DNA of 5,134 nt, taken from the NCBI GenBank assembly GCA_026419705.1, contig JANZYY010000406.1:1-5134 (forward strand), read 5' to 3'. Source of the stretch: Fischerella sp. (lineage in GTDB: Bacteria > Cyanobacteriota > Cyanobacteriia > Cyanobacteriales > Nostocaceae). The notes beneath the pieces were generated by a model that saw only the letters and a list, made by a program, of their open reading frames with translations, ran no database searches and was not told where the DNA came from. Shown piece after piece: positions 4,830 through 5,134 of this stretch; positions within the stretch are counted from its first letter, which is position 1; the number at the start of each line of letters is the position of its first letter. The position numbers and the translations under genes are program-made.

Positions 4830-4837
4830 TTGAGTTT

Positions 4838-5134
4838 ATGCTTTCATCACAACCACTGCAATCTACCATAGTTCCAGAGCAATTTACAATAGAGGGAATT
4901 GCAGAACCAACAATTTTGCGTTACTTTCAAACCTTAAATGCGGGAGAATTTGATGATACTGCTAGCTTATTTGCAGACGACGGCGTAATGTATCCGCCGT
5001 TTGAATCTGGGATTGTTGGACAAGAGGCGATCGCCAGTTATTTAAAACAAGAAGCTCCAGATATTAAAGCCTACCATCACCAAGGAGTTTCAGAGAATTT
5101 AGAAGAGGGCAAAATCCAATTTCTAGTTACAGGT
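4838..5134 (+). CDS. OCP C-terminal domain homologue (CTDH), 3'-truncated
   Basis: The first 99 residues of an NTF2-like protein matching the OCP C-terminal domain; the family is about 130-140 residues long, so roughly a quarter to a third is missing. CTDH proteins form dimers that hold a keto-carotenoid and pass it to HCPs. Evidence by alignment with Synechocystis OCP: FTIEGIAEPTILRYFQTLNAGEFD (split here as FTIEG 16-20, then residues 21-39) matches its VSIEG start, Y29 falls on Y201, YPPFESGIVG (52-61) on QPPFQRPIVG, and E72 on E244, the partner of R155 in the dark-state salt bridge. The position of OCP C245 is A73. The pocket residues Y/W277 and W288 lie beyond the window, so carotenoid binding cannot be confirmed. 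Fifteen residues precede the domain, perhaps a linker remnant. A HIP1 octamer lies at 5027-5034. It follows the HCP4-like gene in the same direction. Confidence 0.92.
   Translation, partial: MLSSQPLQSTIVPEQFTIEGIAEPTILRYFQTLNAGEFDDTASLFADDGVMYPPFESGIVGQEAIASYLKQEAPDIKAYHHQGVSENLEEGKIQFLVTG

Larger units (their letters stand above)
4242..4837. other. Long non-coding, repeat-rich spacer between the HCP and CTDH genes
   Basis: This 596-bp gap holds no convincing protein gene. It contains five inverted repeats (near 4261-4302, 4411-4444, 4565-4605, 4632-4684, 4696-4755) and an octamer tandem repeat (4498-4521). The structures and T-run at 4680-4684 argue that the HCP gene and CTDH are usually transcribed separately, although both point the same way. 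I find no clear promoter with paired -35 and -10 boxes for the CTDH gene. Confidence 0.7.

Noticed and set aside
1..5134. tRNA, rRNA, insertion sequence or phage genes
   Set aside because: No cloverleaf, rRNA segment, transposase motif or integrase was seen on either strand; the only mobile-looking items are small non-coding repeats.

Overview
The window is cyanobacterial, most likely from a filamentous member of the Nostocales. The octamer GCGATCGC (HIP1) occurs five times in 5.1 kb, where chance predicts roughly 0.1. Intergenic gaps carry tandem heptamers typical of filamentous cyanobacteria, and three genes belong to the orange carotenoid protein (OCP) superfamily, which is restricted to cyanobacteria. 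The window is open at both ends. Its first 19 bases are not genomic: they match the Tn5/Nextera mosaic-end adapter exactly, so real sequence begins at position 20.

Layout: (1) 20-634 (+), the 3' part of a MacB/LolD-type ABC exporter ATPase. (2) 709-1239 (-), a helical carotenoid protein (HCP), a stand-alone homologue of the OCP N-terminal domain, convergent with the ATPase across a heptamer-repeat hairpin. (3) 1457-1828 (+), a small, acidic, probably disordered protein of unknown function, divergent from the HCP. (4) 1899-3499 (-), a two-gene unit: queG (epoxyqueuosine reductase) followed, with a 4-bp start/stop overlap, by a HAD-family phosphatase. (5) 3720-4241 (+), a second HCP with an OCP-like N-terminal arm, resembling the HCP4 type. 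(6) 4242-4837, a 596-bp non-coding stretch full of hairpins, a perfect 26-bp palindrome and short tandem repeats. (7) 4838-5134 (+, cut by the window end), a homologue of the OCP C-terminal domain (CTDH).

The main theme is carotenoid photoprotection. The HCP at 3720 and the CTDH at 4838 look like the two halves of an OCP as separate neighbouring genes, as known for HCP4/CTDH of Anabaena. In that system the CTDH carries or hands over carotenoid, and the HCP quenches singlet oxygen or phycobilisome excitation. The residues matching both sides of the OCP inter-domain salt bridge (R155 and E244) are retained, one in each protein. A second, different HCP lies 2.5 kb away. The queG-HAD unit between them is housekeeping (tRNA queuosine plus a generic phosphatase) with no evident link to carotenoids. 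This is a variation on a described system rather than a clearly new one; the least explained items are the small disordered protein and the structured spacer before the CTDH gene.
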